Shown here in pieces: positions 1 through 8,955 of a DNA stretch of 64,000 nt. The number at the start of each line of letters is the position of its first letter. Positions within the stretch are counted from its first letter, which is position 1. The translations under genes were made by a program, and so were the position numbers. Where the stretch lies: NCBI GenBank assembly GCA_026393985.1, contig JAPKZB010000002.1, forward strand, positions 10,122 through 74,121, in the 5' to 3' direction. Below the pieces are notes generated by a model that did not search any database, was not told where the DNA came from, and was given only the letters and a program-made list of their open reading frames with translations. The stretch comes from Acidobacteriota bacterium (lineage in GTDB: Bacteria; Acidobacteriota; Terriglobia; Bryobacterales; Bryobacteraceae).

Positions 1-281
1 GACGGAAATCGGCCAAGGTGCCTGATTTCGGGCAGTTATGGGGCTTGGACGGGGGTGGGAGCGGGCGATGGGCTGTGGCATACGAATTGCTGTCTCTGTC
101 GAGCGGAAGGTATACGATGCCCTGGTTACACTTATCGCAGAGTCTTCTAACCTCTCTTCCCCATTCCTCAGGCGGAATCGAGGCGCTAATCCAACTGGCG
201 TCCGATTTTGTCTCCAGCTTCGACGTCCTCTGGTCGGATTTTGATGGATTTGCCCGGCGAGCCACTGAGCCGTTTGAGTGG
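1..281. other. Left-edge stretch without a supported gene
   Basis: Both plus-strand reading frames here (18-305 and 38-244) are short, and neither contains a motif, signal peptide or repeat I recognise. Base composition looks less GC-rich than the genes to the right. It could hold the remnant or 3' end of a gene that begins outside the window. I see no tRNA or repeat. Confidence 0.4.
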
Positions 282-1115
282 TTATTCGCGCGGTTTCCGA
301 AGTGACAGGACCGCCCCGGAGGGGTAGCTCCGGGGCGGACGCCCGTTTTTGAACAGGTGGGCGGCGCCGGCGCCGACAACGCGGGCGGCGCCGTCCGGGG
401 TGAGCAGGACGGCGGTTTTCTCGTCGACGCCGAGGCCGGTGATCTGGTGGCCGCCGATGCGGCGGAGGAAGATGGCGAGGCGGCCCTGACGCTGGCGTTC
501 GCTGAAGTGGCTGTCGGTGATCAGGTCTTCCAGATGCGGCACGCGGAGGAAGTCGCGGCCGAGGGCGATTTTGGGGCTGGCCGGGTCGGCTTCGGCCTCA
601 GCGGAGGTGATGGTGTCGAACTCGGCGGAGAAGTAGTGCTGGCCGAGGACGGCGAGTCCGGCGCTGGTGCCGCCGATGGGGACGCCGGCGTCGATGCGCT
701 GCTGGATGGCGCGGGCGAGGGGGGTGTCTTTCCAGAGGCGGATGTAGTTCCACTGGTCGCCGCCGGCGAGGAAGATGGCTTCGGCGTGGCGGACCTTTTC
801 AAGGACGAAGGGATGGCTGGCGGCTTGGCGGGAGCGGATGATGAGGGTGGCGGCGGAGTGGGCGGGGCCCTGTTCGAGGACGAAGGGGTTGTAGGCATCG
901 GTGCCGGCGGCGCGGAGGACGAGGAAGTCGCCGCGGCCGCTGCGATCGATCATCCAGGCGAAGGCTTCGGCGACATCGCGGCTGCCGCCCATGAGGACGG
1001 CGCCGCCGGAGGTGGGGGTGGTGACGTCGTTGGGTGCGCCGGCGCGGCTGTAGGTGTAGGGGTCTTGCGCGAGGAGGCAAGAGGCGAGAAGAAAGGCGGC
1101 GAGGAGTGTTTTCAT
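282..1115 (-). CDS. Cyanophycinase-like S51 family peptidase, exported
   Basis: 277 residues. Residues 1-16 form a signal peptide ending in an alanine-glutamine pair, so the enzyme is probably periplasmic. The family nucleophile motif GGTSAG sits at 148-153 with Ser151 as the presumed nucleophile, and a typical FLAGGDQ strand lies just before it at 115-121. S51 enzymes include cyanophycinase (cyanophycin to beta-Asp-Arg) and dipeptidase E. The exported form and lack of a cyanophycin synthetase nearby leave the substrate open. The ATG overlaps the stop of the upstream MFS gene (ATGA), which decides the start and implies translational coupling. The pair may import or process a released product. 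The 3' end contains the hairpin at 311-338. Confidence 0.75.
   Translation of the reverse strand: MKTLLAAFLLASCLLAQDPYTYSRAGAPNDVTTPTSGGAVLMGGSRDVAEAFAWMIDRSGRGDFLVLRAAGTDAYNPFVLEQGPAHSAATLIIRSRQAASHPFVLEKVRHAEAIFLAGGDQWNYIRLWKDTPLARAIQQRIDAGVPIGGTSAGLAVLGQHYFSAEFDTITSAEAEADPASPKIALGRDFLRVPHLEDLITDSHFSERQRQGRLAIFLRRIGGHQITGLGVDEKTAVLLTPDGAARVVGAGAAHLFKNGRPPRSYPSGAVLSLRKPRE
311..338. terminator. Perfect 11-bp hairpin inside the 3' end of the cyanophycinase-like gene
   Basis: An 11-base arm at 311-321 is the exact reverse complement of 328-338, leaving a 6-base loop. On the plus strand a run of five T follows at 346-350. This resembles an intrinsic terminator for transcripts arriving from the left edge, but it also encodes the last residues of the minus-strand S51 peptidase. 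The T run is 7 nt from the stem, so termination is only a possibility. Confidence 0.4.
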
Positions 1116-2311
1116 GAGAGGTTCCGGGGGGTGGATTGGCTGCGTTGCAGGGTGATGCCGGCGAGCCAGGTGAGGGTGACGGCTCCGGCGATGGCGTAGA
1201 GGGGGAGATCGAAGGAGTGGGTGCGTTCGGTGGTGACGCCGACGAGCCACATGACGATGGCGCCGGCGAGGCTGCCGGTGCCGCCGAGCAGGCCCATGGC
1301 GGTGGCGATGGAGTGGCGGGAGATCTCCTGGGTGAAGGTGAGATAGAGAGCCATCCACATGCCGAGGCCGAAGTTGGAGACGGCGAGGAGGGCGATGAGG
1401 CTGGTGCGGTCCGGGGCGCCGGGGACGGCGGCGGCGCAGGCGACCAGGGCGGTGGCGACGGTGAAGACGAGGGTGCGGGGCAGGCGGAGACAGGCCAGAC
1501 CGCAGGCGAGGTAGCCGAGGTCGAGGGCGAGGAAGATGGCCGTGAGGATCCACTTCATTTCGTCCGAGCCCGGGGCGATTTGGCGCTGCTGGTGGAAGTA
1601 AGTCGGCAGCCAGTTGACGTTGAAGTAGAGAATGGGGTTGACGGTGCTGGTGATGACGGCGACGCACCAGAAGGGTTTGGAGCGCAGGATGGCGCCGTAG
1701 CTGGCCGCGACGGTGACGGGGGGACCCGGGGGCCAGAGGGTGGCGAACTCCGGGCGGCGGGTGAACCAGACCCAGGCGGCGAACCAGAGGACGCCGAGCA
1801 GGCCGACGGCGGCGAAGCCCATGCGCCAGCCGGCGGTCTGGGCGATGGTCAGGATCAGAATGGGGGCGAGGAGGGCGCCGACGCTTTGGCCGCTGGTGAA
1901 GATACCGTTGCCGAGGGGCCGCTCGCGTTCGGGGAGGGCGCGGGAGACGATTTTGAGGGCGCCGGGCCAGTTGGGCGATTCGGTGATGCCGAGGAGGATG
2001 CGGAAGACGGCGAGGCCGGCAAAGCCGGTGGTGAAGGCAGTGGCGAAGCCGACCAGGGACCAGAGGAGGACGGCGCCGCCGTAGCTCGACCGGAGGTTGC
2101 GGCGTTCGATGAGACCGCCGGCGAGGAACTGCGCGAGCATGTAGGCGTAATAGAAGAGGGAGAAGAGCAGGCCGAGTTTTTCGTTGTTCAACTGCAGTTC
2201 GTCGCGCATCAGGGGGGCGAGCAGGCTGAGGGTTTGGCGGTCGAGGTAGTTGATGGTGGTCCCGGCGAGCAGGAAGGCACAGAGGACCCAGCGCGACGGC
2301 GAGGTAAGCAT
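1112..2311 (-). CDS. MFS transporter, anion:cation symporter type
   Basis: 399 residues with about 12 hydrophobic segments. The first helix carries the INYLDRQ motif typical of the hexuronate/sugar-acid transporters (ExuT/GudP-like, ACS family), and a central charged loop around residues 185-200 separates the two six-helix halves. It probably imports a carboxylated sugar or small organic anion by proton symport; the substrate cannot be read. It is first in a two-gene unit with the S51 peptidase. A TAGAAT box on the minus strand (2319-2324) ends 7 nt before the ATG, so the mRNA is probably leaderless. The HAD gene runs divergently from the same box. Confidence 0.85.
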   Translation of the reverse strand: MLTSPSRWVLCAFLLAGTTINYLDRQTLSLLAPLMRDELQLNNEKLGLLFSLFYYAYMLAQFLAGGLIERRNLRSSYGGAVLLWSLVGFATAFTTGFAGLAVFRILLGITESPNWPGALKIVSRALPERERPLGNGIFTSGQSVGALLAPILILTIAQTAGWRMGFAAVGLLGVLWFAAWVWFTRRPEFATLWPPGPPVTVAASYGAILRSKPFWCVAVITSTVNPILYFNVNWLPTYFHQQRQIAPGSDEMKWILTAIFLALDLGYLACGLACLRLPRTLVFTVATALVACAAAVPGAPDRTSLIALLAVSNFGLGMWMALYLTFTQEISRHSIATAMGLLGGTGSLAGAIVMWLVGVTTERTHSFDLPLYAIAGAVTLTWLAGITLQRSQSTPRNLS

Positions 2312-2316
2312 GAGGG

Positions 2317-2324
2317 TTATTCTA
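2317..2324. promoter_or_regulatory. Shared divergent -10 box (MFS / HAD)
   Basis: TTATTCTA reads TATTCT on the plus strand (2318-2323), 7 nt before a GTG at 2331. On the minus strand it reads TAGAAT (2319-2324), 7 nt before the MFS ATG at 2311. One symmetric box could serve both genes. No good -35 is visible on either side. The box is the reason for preferring GTG 2331 over ATG 2310 as the HAD start. Confidence 0.45.
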
Positions 2325-2330
2325 CAGAGA

Positions 2331-2987
2331 GTGGCTCATTACGACGCAATATTGTTTGACTTTGACGGGGTGCTGGCCGATTCCGAGGCGCTGCATTATG
2401 CCTGCTGGACGGAGATCCTGTCGGCGCACGGGATTCCGCTGACCTGGGAGGACTACCGGGCGAACTGCATTGGGATAACGGACCGGGCGATGCTGGAGGT
2501 GCTGCGACGGCGGGTGGATCCGCCGTACGATATCGACCTGCTTTGGCCGGAGTATCCACGGAAAAAGGCGCTGTTTCGGCAGAAGGCGGCGGCGAATCCG
2601 CCGATTGCCGAGGCGACGCGCGAACTGATCCTGGGGCTTACGGAGGTACCGATTGCGGTGGTGAGTTCGTCGGGGCGGGCGGAGTTGGAGCCGGTGCTCG
2701 AAAAGGCGGGTCTGCTGCACCGGTTTGAGACGCTGGTTTGCTTTGAGGACGTCACACGGTTGAAGCCGCATCCGGATCCTTATCTTGAGGGGGCGCGGCG
2801 GCTGGGGGTAAGTAACCCATTGGTGGTAGAAGACTCGGATGCGGGGGTAGCGGCGGGGGAGGCGGCTGGATTTACGGTACTGCGTCTGGATCACCCGGAC
2901 CATTTAGCGGTAGCACTCCTCTCCCATCTTCGGAAAGTGGAAATGGGTATTGACTTGTCCGCGCGTTTGCTTACACTCGGAGAGTGA
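2331..2987 (+). CDS. HAD-superfamily (subfamily IA) phosphatase, beta-phosphoglucomutase-like
   Basis: 218 residues from GTG 2331. Motif I DFDGV is at 10-14 with Asp10 as nucleophile, motif II is the SSSGR serine stretch in the middle, the motif III lysine lies in LKPHPDPY, and motif IV is VVEDSDAG. A helical cap lies between motifs I and II. Family members dephosphorylate sugar phosphates or phosphoglycolate or isomerise beta-glucose-1-phosphate in the cytosol; the precise substrate is not readable. An alternative ATG at 2310 adds 7 residues but overlaps the MFS start codon on the other strand, leaving no promoter space. The gene's last 38 bases contain the promoter of the next operon. Confidence 0.85.
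   Translation: MAHYDAILFDFDGVLADSEALHYACWTEILSAHGIPLTWEDYRANCIGITDRAMLEVLRRRVDPPYDIDLLWPEYPRKKALFRQKAAANPPIAEATRELILGLTEVPIAVVSSSGRAELEPVLEKAGLLHRFETLVCFEDVTRLKPHPDPYLEGARRLGVSNPLVVEDSDAGVAAGEAAGFTVLRLDHPDHLAVALLSHLRKVEMGIDLSARLLTLGE
2950..2977 (+). promoter_or_regulatory. Sigma70-like promoter for the DUF1549 operon
   Basis: TTGACT at 2950-2955 and TACACT at 2972-2977 are separated by 16 bp. They lie inside the last codons of the HAD gene and 14 nt ahead of the DUF1549 ATG at 2992. This is the best paired -35/-10 in the window. A purine-rich AGAGTGAGG follows as a ribosome binding site. Confidence 0.5.
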
Positions 2988-2991
2988 GGCT

Positions 2992-4818
2992 ATGTTGATC
3001 AAGTCCTGTCTCCTTTCGGTCGTTCTGGCGGCCCCTTTGTTGGCTGGTGATCCTTATTGTCCGCGGTATCCGGAGTCGGTGCGGGCTGAGCAGATTGATT
3101 TGCTCGAACTCGACCGGTCCTACGCGGCCTTCAGTCGGATGGCGCGCTTTGGAGCGGCGGCGGGGCGGGAGCAGACGACGCGGTCGAATCTGGTGGATCA
3201 GCACCTGTTTGCGAAGATGGCGGCGGACAACGTGCGTCCCGCGTCTGCCTCTTCGGATACGGAGTTTGCGCGGCGAATTCATCTCGACCTGACGGGGCGG
3301 ATTCCGACGCCGGAAGCGGTAGAAGCTTTTGCCGCGGACCGGGCGCCGGATAAGCGGGCGAAGTTGATTGAGCAACTGCTGGCCTCCCCGGCTTTTGCGG
3401 ATCAGTTGACCACGTTCTGGGCCAATAAGTTTAAGGTGACCCGGGCGCACGAAAACATAGGTACGCGGGGCCGGAATACCTTCTATGAATGGCTGCGGAA
3501 CTCGATGGTAGCTGATCGGCCCTACGACGCTCTGGTGCGGGAATTGCTATCGGCTTCCGGGGAGGTGGATACGGTGCCCGGTCCCCAGTTTTTCGCCCGG
3601 TGGATGGACCTGGCGGGGCCGGTGCAGGACTCCTGGGATGATATTACCGATAAGATTACGACGACGTTTTTAGGGTTTAAGACGGAGTGTATCTCCTGTC
3701 ACAATGGGCGGGGTCATCTTGAAAAGATTAACTTATATTTAACGCGCCGGACGCGACAGCAGTTTTGGCGGATGTCGGCGTGGTTATCGCGGATGACGTT
3801 TGTGCGGTGGAGCGACGATAACATCGGGTTCCGGCCGCGGGTGATTCTAAACGACCGGACTTACGGTTCCTACACCGGTTCGGTGAACCCGGCAAATCCG
3901 GGGAACCGTCCGGCGCGGCAGGGCGCGGTGGTGGAGCCGGAGTTTATTCTGAACGGGGCCAAGCCGCGTACGGGGGAGTGGCGGAAGGATTTTGCCGCGA
4001 TTCTGACGGCGGACCGGCAGTTTGCCCGGGCGACGGTGAACCACATCTGGGCGTATCTGTTCTCGCACGGCATTGTGGACCCACCCGAGGCGTGGGATTT
4101 TGAACGGACGGACCCGAAGCGGCCGCCGCCGGGGGACTGGCCGATTCAGAATACGCATCCGGAGCTGCTCGAGGCTTTGACGGACTTTTTTATCCGGAAC
4201 AACTACCAGTTCCGTCCGCTCTTCCGGCTGCTGGTAACGAGCGATGCTTATCAGCTTTCGAGCCGGTACGAGGGGCGGTGGCAGCCTGCCTTCGTCCGCT
4301 ATTTCGCCAAGCATGAACCCCGGCGGCTTTCGGCCGAAGAGCTCTATGATTCCATGATTACGGCCACCCGCACTGAACAACCAATGATTGCTTCCGAGGT
4401 AGGCCGGACGCTGCTGTATGCCAACCAGTTACCGGATCCGACCGAGCCGGCGACGGACTTCCGCGTGGTGGATTTTCTGAATCAGGCGGGGCGGGGCAAT
4501 TGGCTGGCGATCGAGCGCGCCAGTGAGCCTTCGATTCTGGGTTTATTGTATTTAATGAACGATGCTCAGAACGTGAATCGGACGCTGGGTAACGCGACGG
4601 CCACGGTAAGTTCGCGCAACCGGGTGTTGCAAATCGACAGTTCGCCCGTCTCGGACGAGGAGGCGATTCGGCGCATGTTCGTGGCGACGCTCTCTCGGGG
4701 CCCATCGGAGGGCGAGATGGCGCGGGTGTTGGCGTACCGGAGTGGTGCGCGGGCACAATGGCTGAGTGACCTGCAGTGGGCGTTGCTCAACAAGCTGGAT
4801 TTTGTCTTTAACTACTAG
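2992..4818 (+). CDS. DUF1549/DUF1553 domain protein with one CxxCH motif, exported
   Basis: 608 residues with a signal peptide (about 1-18, ending LLAGD). DUF1549 occupies roughly residues 60-260 with the typical DLTGRIPTPEAV and LLASPAF blocks. A single heme-type CISCH lies near residue 235. DUF1553 follows (about 330-600) with NHIWAYLFSHGIVDPP and a TEFF-like middle. The family is abundant in Planctomycetes, Verrucomicrobia and Acidobacteria and nearly always pairs with DUF1501; its biochemical role is not established. Unlike the second copy at 36289-38781 it lacks the N-terminal PSCyt1 cytochrome domain. The DUF1501 gene follows after 13 nt. ATG 2992 is chosen over the upstream ATG at 2950 because of the signal peptide and the promoter. 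Confidence 0.85.
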   Translation: MLIKSCLLSVVLAAPLLAGDPYCPRYPESVRAEQIDLLELDRSYAAFSRMARFGAAAGREQTTRSNLVDQHLFAKMAADNVRPASASSDTEFARRIHLDLTGRIPTPEAVEAFAADRAPDKRAKLIEQLLASPAFADQLTTFWANKFKVTRAHENIGTRGRNTFYEWLRNSMVADRPYDALVRELLSASGEVDTVPGPQFFARWMDLAGPVQDSWDDITDKITTTFLGFKTECISCHNGRGHLEKINLYLTRRTRQQFWRMSAWLSRMTFVRWSDDNIGFRPRVILNDRTYGSYTGSVNPANPGNRPARQGAVVEPEFILNGAKPRTGEWRKDFAAILTADRQFARATVNHIWAYLFSHGIVDPPEAWDFERTDPKRPPPGDWPIQNTHPELLEALTDFFIRNNYQFRPLFRLLVTSDAYQLSSRYEGRWQPAFVRYFAKHEPRRLSAEELYDSMITATRTEQPMIASEVGRTLLYANQLPDPTEPATDFRVVDFLNQAGRGNWLAIERASEPSILGLLYLMNDAQNVNRTLGNATATVSSRNRVLQIDSSPVSDEEAIRRMFVATLSRGPSEGEMARVLAYRSGARAQWLSDLQWALLNKLDFVFNY

Positions 4819-4831
4819 TGGAGGCTGGCCC

Positions 4832-6172
4832 ATGAAAATCAATCGTCCTCTCTGTGCCGGTCACACGCGGCGCCACTTTTTGTTTGGATCGGCCTCGGCG
4901 GCGCTGCTTGGGGCCCATGCCGATGCCGAGGTTACCTCGGCGCGGGGCGCGACGCCGCGCGGTACGGCGAACGCCTGCATTTTTGTGAACTTGAACGGCG
5001 GTCCGAGCCACATGGACACCTTCGATCCGAAGGATGGTCCGTGGAATCCGGCCGATGCCGACATCCGGGACTACTCGGACGGGTTGCGGCTGTCAAACCG
5101 GTACTTTCCGAAACTGACGGCGCTGCGGAATGATCTGCTGGTGTTGCGGTCCTGCTCGAGTTGGGAGGCGGCGCATGAGCGGGGTCAGTTTTACATGCAG
5201 ACGGGCCGGTCGCAGAATCCGGCCTTCATGGCAGAGATTCCGCACATCGGAGCGGTGATCTCGCGGGAGAAGGGCGCGGATGGGCTGATTCCCCCGTTTT
5301 TATCCTTCAACCAGACGATGCAGGGCGCGACGTTTCTTGGCGGCCTGTACCAGGCGATGATGCCTCCGGCGGCGCGGACGGGTGTACCGACGCTGACGCA
5401 CCCGTTTTTTGGCACCGCGGCGCAGAGCCAGGAGCGTTTCGAGCGCCGGTTTCAGCTTTTGCAGGATCTGGATGAGTCGTTGCGGCGCGCACCGTATAAC
5501 GACACGATGGCGGCTTATGGGAGTTATTACACCCGGGCGCGTTCGATGATGTACAACCCGGCGGTGGACAATGTTTTCAAGTTCGACGCCAACGATGAGG
5601 GCCGCTACGGCAACACGGCGGTAGGCCGGTCGCTTCTGGTGGCGCGGAATGCGGTGCGGGCGCGGAACGGGGTGACGTTCATTAACGTCACGCAGGGTGG
5701 GTGGGATACCCACGTGGGCCAGTTCGACGCGGGGCAGGGGATGCCGATTCACACGCTGACCAACCAGTTAGACCGGGCGGTGGGTTCGCTGGTGGAGGAT
5801 TTGAAGGCGACCGGAGAGTTCGATTCGACGTTGATCGTGATCATGGGCGAGTTTGGCCGGACGCCGGGGGTATTGAACAGCCGCGGCGGGCGGGACCATT
5901 ACCGGCAGGTGATGTCGGTGGCGATGCTGGGCGGCGGGGTGCGGGGCGGGCGTGCGATTGGATTGAGCGACGCCAACGGAGCGAATATCGTGGAGCACGG
6001 CTGGTCGGGGAACCGGGCGATCTACACCGAGGATATTGCGGCGACGATCTATTCGGCGTTGGGGATTGACTGGACCAAGTCGATTACCGATACGCCTTCC
6101 GGACGCCGGTATTACTACATCACGCCTTCGCCGGAGTATGGGTTCCGCCCCGTCGAAGAGGTTTTCGGCTGA
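4832..6172 (+). CDS. DUF1501 domain protein with Tat-like signal
   Basis: 446 residues. The N-terminus has a twin-arginine-like stretch (RRHFLFGSASAALLG, about residues 11-25), which suggests export in folded form. The body is DUF1501, an alkaline-phosphatase/sulfatase-fold family. Visible blocks are NGGPSHMDTFDPK near 55, GGWDTHVGQFD near 290 and MGEFGRTPGVLNSRGGRDHY near 350, which supply metal-binding Asp/His residues in that fold. The reaction is unknown. It sits directly after its usual partner DUF1549/1553 and its TGA overlaps the ATG of the next gene. GGAGG about 8 nt before ATG 4832 supports the start. Confidence 0.88.
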   Translation: MKINRPLCAGHTRRHFLFGSASAALLGAHADAEVTSARGATPRGTANACIFVNLNGGPSHMDTFDPKDGPWNPADADIRDYSDGLRLSNRYFPKLTALRNDLLVLRSCSSWEAAHERGQFYMQTGRSQNPAFMAEIPHIGAVISREKGADGLIPPFLSFNQTMQGATFLGGLYQAMMPPAARTGVPTLTHPFFGTAAQSQERFERRFQLLQDLDESLRRAPYNDTMAAYGSYYTRARSMMYNPAVDNVFKFDANDEGRYGNTAVGRSLLVARNAVRARNGVTFINVTQGGWDTHVGQFDAGQGMPIHTLTNQLDRAVGSLVEDLKATGEFDSTLIVIMGEFGRTPGVLNSRGGRDHYRQVMSVAMLGGGVRGGRAIGLSDANGANIVEHGWSGNRAIYTEDIAATIYSALGIDWTKSITDTPSGRRYYYITPSPEYGFRPVEEVFG

Positions 6173-8955
6173 TGCTACGACCGCTTGTCTTCCTGTTGGC
6201 CGTTTCGGCGGCGGCGCAGACCCCGGCTACGCTGCAAGTGTTGAGTGACTCTTCGCAGGTGCTGGTGGGGCGGACGCTGCAGTTCCGGGCCGTGGTGCGG
6301 GATGCGGGGGGGAATCAACTGCAGAACGCGGTGGTTACGTGGTCGGTCAATAACTCTGTATTTGCGACGATCAACTCCAGTGGGTTACTGACAGCGCGGG
6401 GTTTGGGGACGTTGCGGGTGGTGGCGCGGCTGGGGTCGCTGGTAGCCGAGACGGCGGTGCAGACGATTCCGAGCGAGGTGCGGATTGACCCGCAGGAGGC
6501 CGACGTGGATGTCGGCGCGACCCGGCAATTTTCGGCTACGGCGTTGGACGCCGATGGCAATGTGATTCCGGGGGTGGCGTGGGGATGGACGGTGACCAAC
6601 CTGCGCAACGGGACGACGCAAACGGCGCGGATTACGCCGCAGGGGGTGATGTCGGCGATTGCCGAGGGCTCCAACATGGTGCTGGCTACCTTTACCTATG
6701 GCGATGTGCAGACGGGCTTGCAGCGCCAGTGGCAGGTGACGGCGCGGGTGACGACGAATGCTCCGCGCACGTACCGGGTGCGGCGGCTCTTCCACAACAT
6801 GAATCAGCAGCCGGGCGAATTTGAGCTGCGGGCGCGGCCGTCGATGGTGTGGGCGACCGATGATGGCGAAGTTTTCGTTAATGCTTCGCTGGGCGGTTTG
6901 ACCGGGGCGCTGCTGAATTGGCGCGAGGGGGAGTGGAGCGTGGTGACCGCCACGGGTGTTCCGCGGTTTGCTTCGGCCAGCTTTGCGAATGAACTGTTCT
7001 CGCATTCGATCACGCGGAAGGGGCAGGTGTTGGCGTACGAGGACACCAACATCAACGGGCGCCAGCTTTCTAGTGGTGATCGGAATGGCGTCTTTCCCGT
7101 GTTTTCGAACAACACGCCGTTGGGCGCGACCGAGGCAACGGGTAACATTTTTATCACCCGGAACTCGCTGGCTTCGAGCGGGGCGGTGCTGGTGCGGGCG
7201 ACTTTCCGGTTTGAGAACAACCCGGTTACCTACACCGGGTTGTTCCGTTCCTACGATCAGCGGGACTATGAGTTGCTGGTATCGACGGCGGACCGGTTCG
7301 AGCCGTTTGGTACCGCTGCCTTCACGGTGGACAATGATTTTGGCATTGCCGCTGACGGTTCGGCCTATTACTCGCTCACGCAGGGCTCCAACCGGGTTTG
7401 GTTCCGGCATCTGCCGGACGGGACGCGGCAGCGGGTGCTTGGGGTGGGAGACGCGGTGGCCGGTTCGACGGTCCGCAGCTTCGCGGGCGGCGCCACCAAC
7501 GCGCCGGCGTTCTGGCTCGAGGAAAACGGCGACCTGCTTTGCGCGGTGGTGCTGAACAACAACACGACGCACTACGTGCATATCGACAGGCAGAATCAGA
7601 TCCGTTCGTTACAGCTGACGGGCCAGACTGGCATTCTCTCCTATCACCCGAACCACGGGGCGCTGCTTTTCGCCAACCCGTTTAACAACCGGGGCAATGG
7701 CGTCTATCTGTGGAAGCCGGGCAGCGAGCCGCAGTCGCAGTTCCTGTTGTCGCGGCCTGCGCTGGGCACGACAACCGTGGAAGCGATCGAGAGTGGGGCG
7801 ATTAACGCCCGGGGCGAGATTTTCCTAATGGTGCGGACGACAACGCTCACGATGGGGTTGGTGCGGATTGGTGGGGAACCGGATTTTCTGGCCTGGTCGG
7901 GCCGGATGCTGAAGGTGACGGCGCCGGTGAACCTAATCACTTTCATCGGTGGGGCGCGCGAAGGGGCGCCGCAGTTGTTGTCGGGCGGGACGACCGGTTC
8001 GGTGGCCGAGTGGAACGGTGAGGCGTTCGATGCGGTCCTGGCGACCGGTGAGCGTTTGTTTGGCACGACGATGTGGTTTGGCGGATTTCACGGGGCGACC
8101 TACAATTTGCGCCGGGCTCCGAACGGGGATCTGTACTTTATTTCGGGCGTGGGTATCGGGCGCGTGGTGCGGGGCGGGTCGCCGGAATTGATTCTCCGTT
8201 TTCCGCTGCGCATTGATACGTTGACGGTGAATAACCCGGGGCAATTCGATGTGAACGGAAATGGCGAATTGTTGTTCCACTCGTCGACGAGCGCCGGGGA
8301 TAATCGGATGTTCCTGTGGTCGAACGGCCAGGCGCGCCAGTTGTTGGTGCTGAGTGGCACCGCCGCGACGGCGAGCACGATCGATGGCCGGATTGTTTCG
8401 AGTTTCGATTCGTTCACCCTGGCCGATACAGGCCAGGTGTTAGCCTCGCTGCGGTTCCGCAATGTTGGTGTGCCGGTGCTGCACCACTGGAACGGACAGA
8501 CGTGGACGCGGATGGCGGAGCCGAGCGTGACCCGCATCGGGGCGCACCTGGTGACGGGGATTGCGAATTTGACCCGCGTGGGCGGGACGCGGCTGTTTGC
8601 GGGCTTGAACGTGGCCTCGGGCGGGCCGATTCTGGTGGAGTGGAAGTCGGGCGGTTGGGATATTCTCGTCAACAACTCGTCGGTGATGCCGAACGGGCAG
8701 GTGGCTAACGCGGTAGTCGCTACCGATGCCAATCGCAACGGGGATGTGTTGTTCCAGCAGTCGAACGGCAACAACTTCCTGCTGGTTCGCCGTGGGGAGG
8801 AGGTGCGGCAGGTGATTAACTTCTTCCGCCCGACGCCCGACGGGGACTATCTGATTCGAATCAATGCCATCGATTTCCGGGATGACGGTACGGTCTACTT
8901 CCTGGCGATGACCTACGACGATGAGACGGTATTGTACGAGGCTAAGCCGATTTAA
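6172..8955 (+). CDS. Large exported protein with two bacterial Ig-like (Big_2) domains
   Basis: 927 residues with a signal peptide (1-15). Residues about 18-100 and 103-195 are two Big_2-type Ig folds, each with VGRTLQF/VGATRQF-like starts and an ITPQGVMSA/INSSGLLTA turn. The remaining 700 residues are rich in repeated beta-strand blocks (DLYFISG, GDVLFQQ, GTVYFLA), suggesting one or two beta-propellers; no catalytic motif is visible. It is third in the DUF1549-DUF1501 unit and overlaps both neighbours by 1 nt, so it is probably a cell-surface accessory to that pair (inference). Confidence 0.75.
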   Translation: MLRPLVFLLAVSAAAQTPATLQVLSDSSQVLVGRTLQFRAVVRDAGGNQLQNAVVTWSVNNSVFATINSSGLLTARGLGTLRVVARLGSLVAETAVQTIPSEVRIDPQEADVDVGATRQFSATALDADGNVIPGVAWGWTVTNLRNGTTQTARITPQGVMSAIAEGSNMVLATFTYGDVQTGLQRQWQVTARVTTNAPRTYRVRRLFHNMNQQPGEFELRARPSMVWATDDGEVFVNASLGGLTGALLNWREGEWSVVTATGVPRFASASFANELFSHSITRKGQVLAYEDTNINGRQLSSGDRNGVFPVFSNNTPLGATEATGNIFITRNSLASSGAVLVRATFRFENNPVTYTGLFRSYDQRDYELLVSTADRFEPFGTAAFTVDNDFGIAADGSAYYSLTQGSNRVWFRHLPDGTRQRVLGVGDAVAGSTVRSFAGGATNAPAFWLEENGDLLCAVVLNNNTTHYVHIDRQNQIRSLQLTGQTGILSYHPNHGALLFANPFNNRGNGVYLWKPGSEPQSQFLLSRPALGTTTVEAIESGAINARGEIFLMVRTTTLTMGLVRIGGEPDFLAWSGRMLKVTAPVNLITFIGGAREGAPQLLSGGTTGSVAEWNGEAFDAVLATGERLFGTTMWFGGFHGATYNLRRAPNGDLYFISGVGIGRVVRGGSPELILRFPLRIDTLTVNNPGQFDVNGNGELLFHSSTSAGDNRMFLWSNGQARQLLVLSGTAATASTIDGRIVSSFDSFTLADTGQVLASLRFRNVGVPVLHHWNGQTWTRMAEPSVTRIGAHLVTGIANLTRVGGTRLFAGLNVASGGPILVEWKSGGWDILVNNSSVMPNGQVANAVVATDANRNGDVLFQQSNGNNFLLVRRGEEVRQVINFFRPTPDGDYLIRINAIDFRDDGTVYFLAMTYDDETVLYEAKPI

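Noticed and set aside
18-305. 95-codon plus-strand frame at the left edge
   Set aside because: No homology-like features and competing frame of similar length; kept only as an unassigned stretch.
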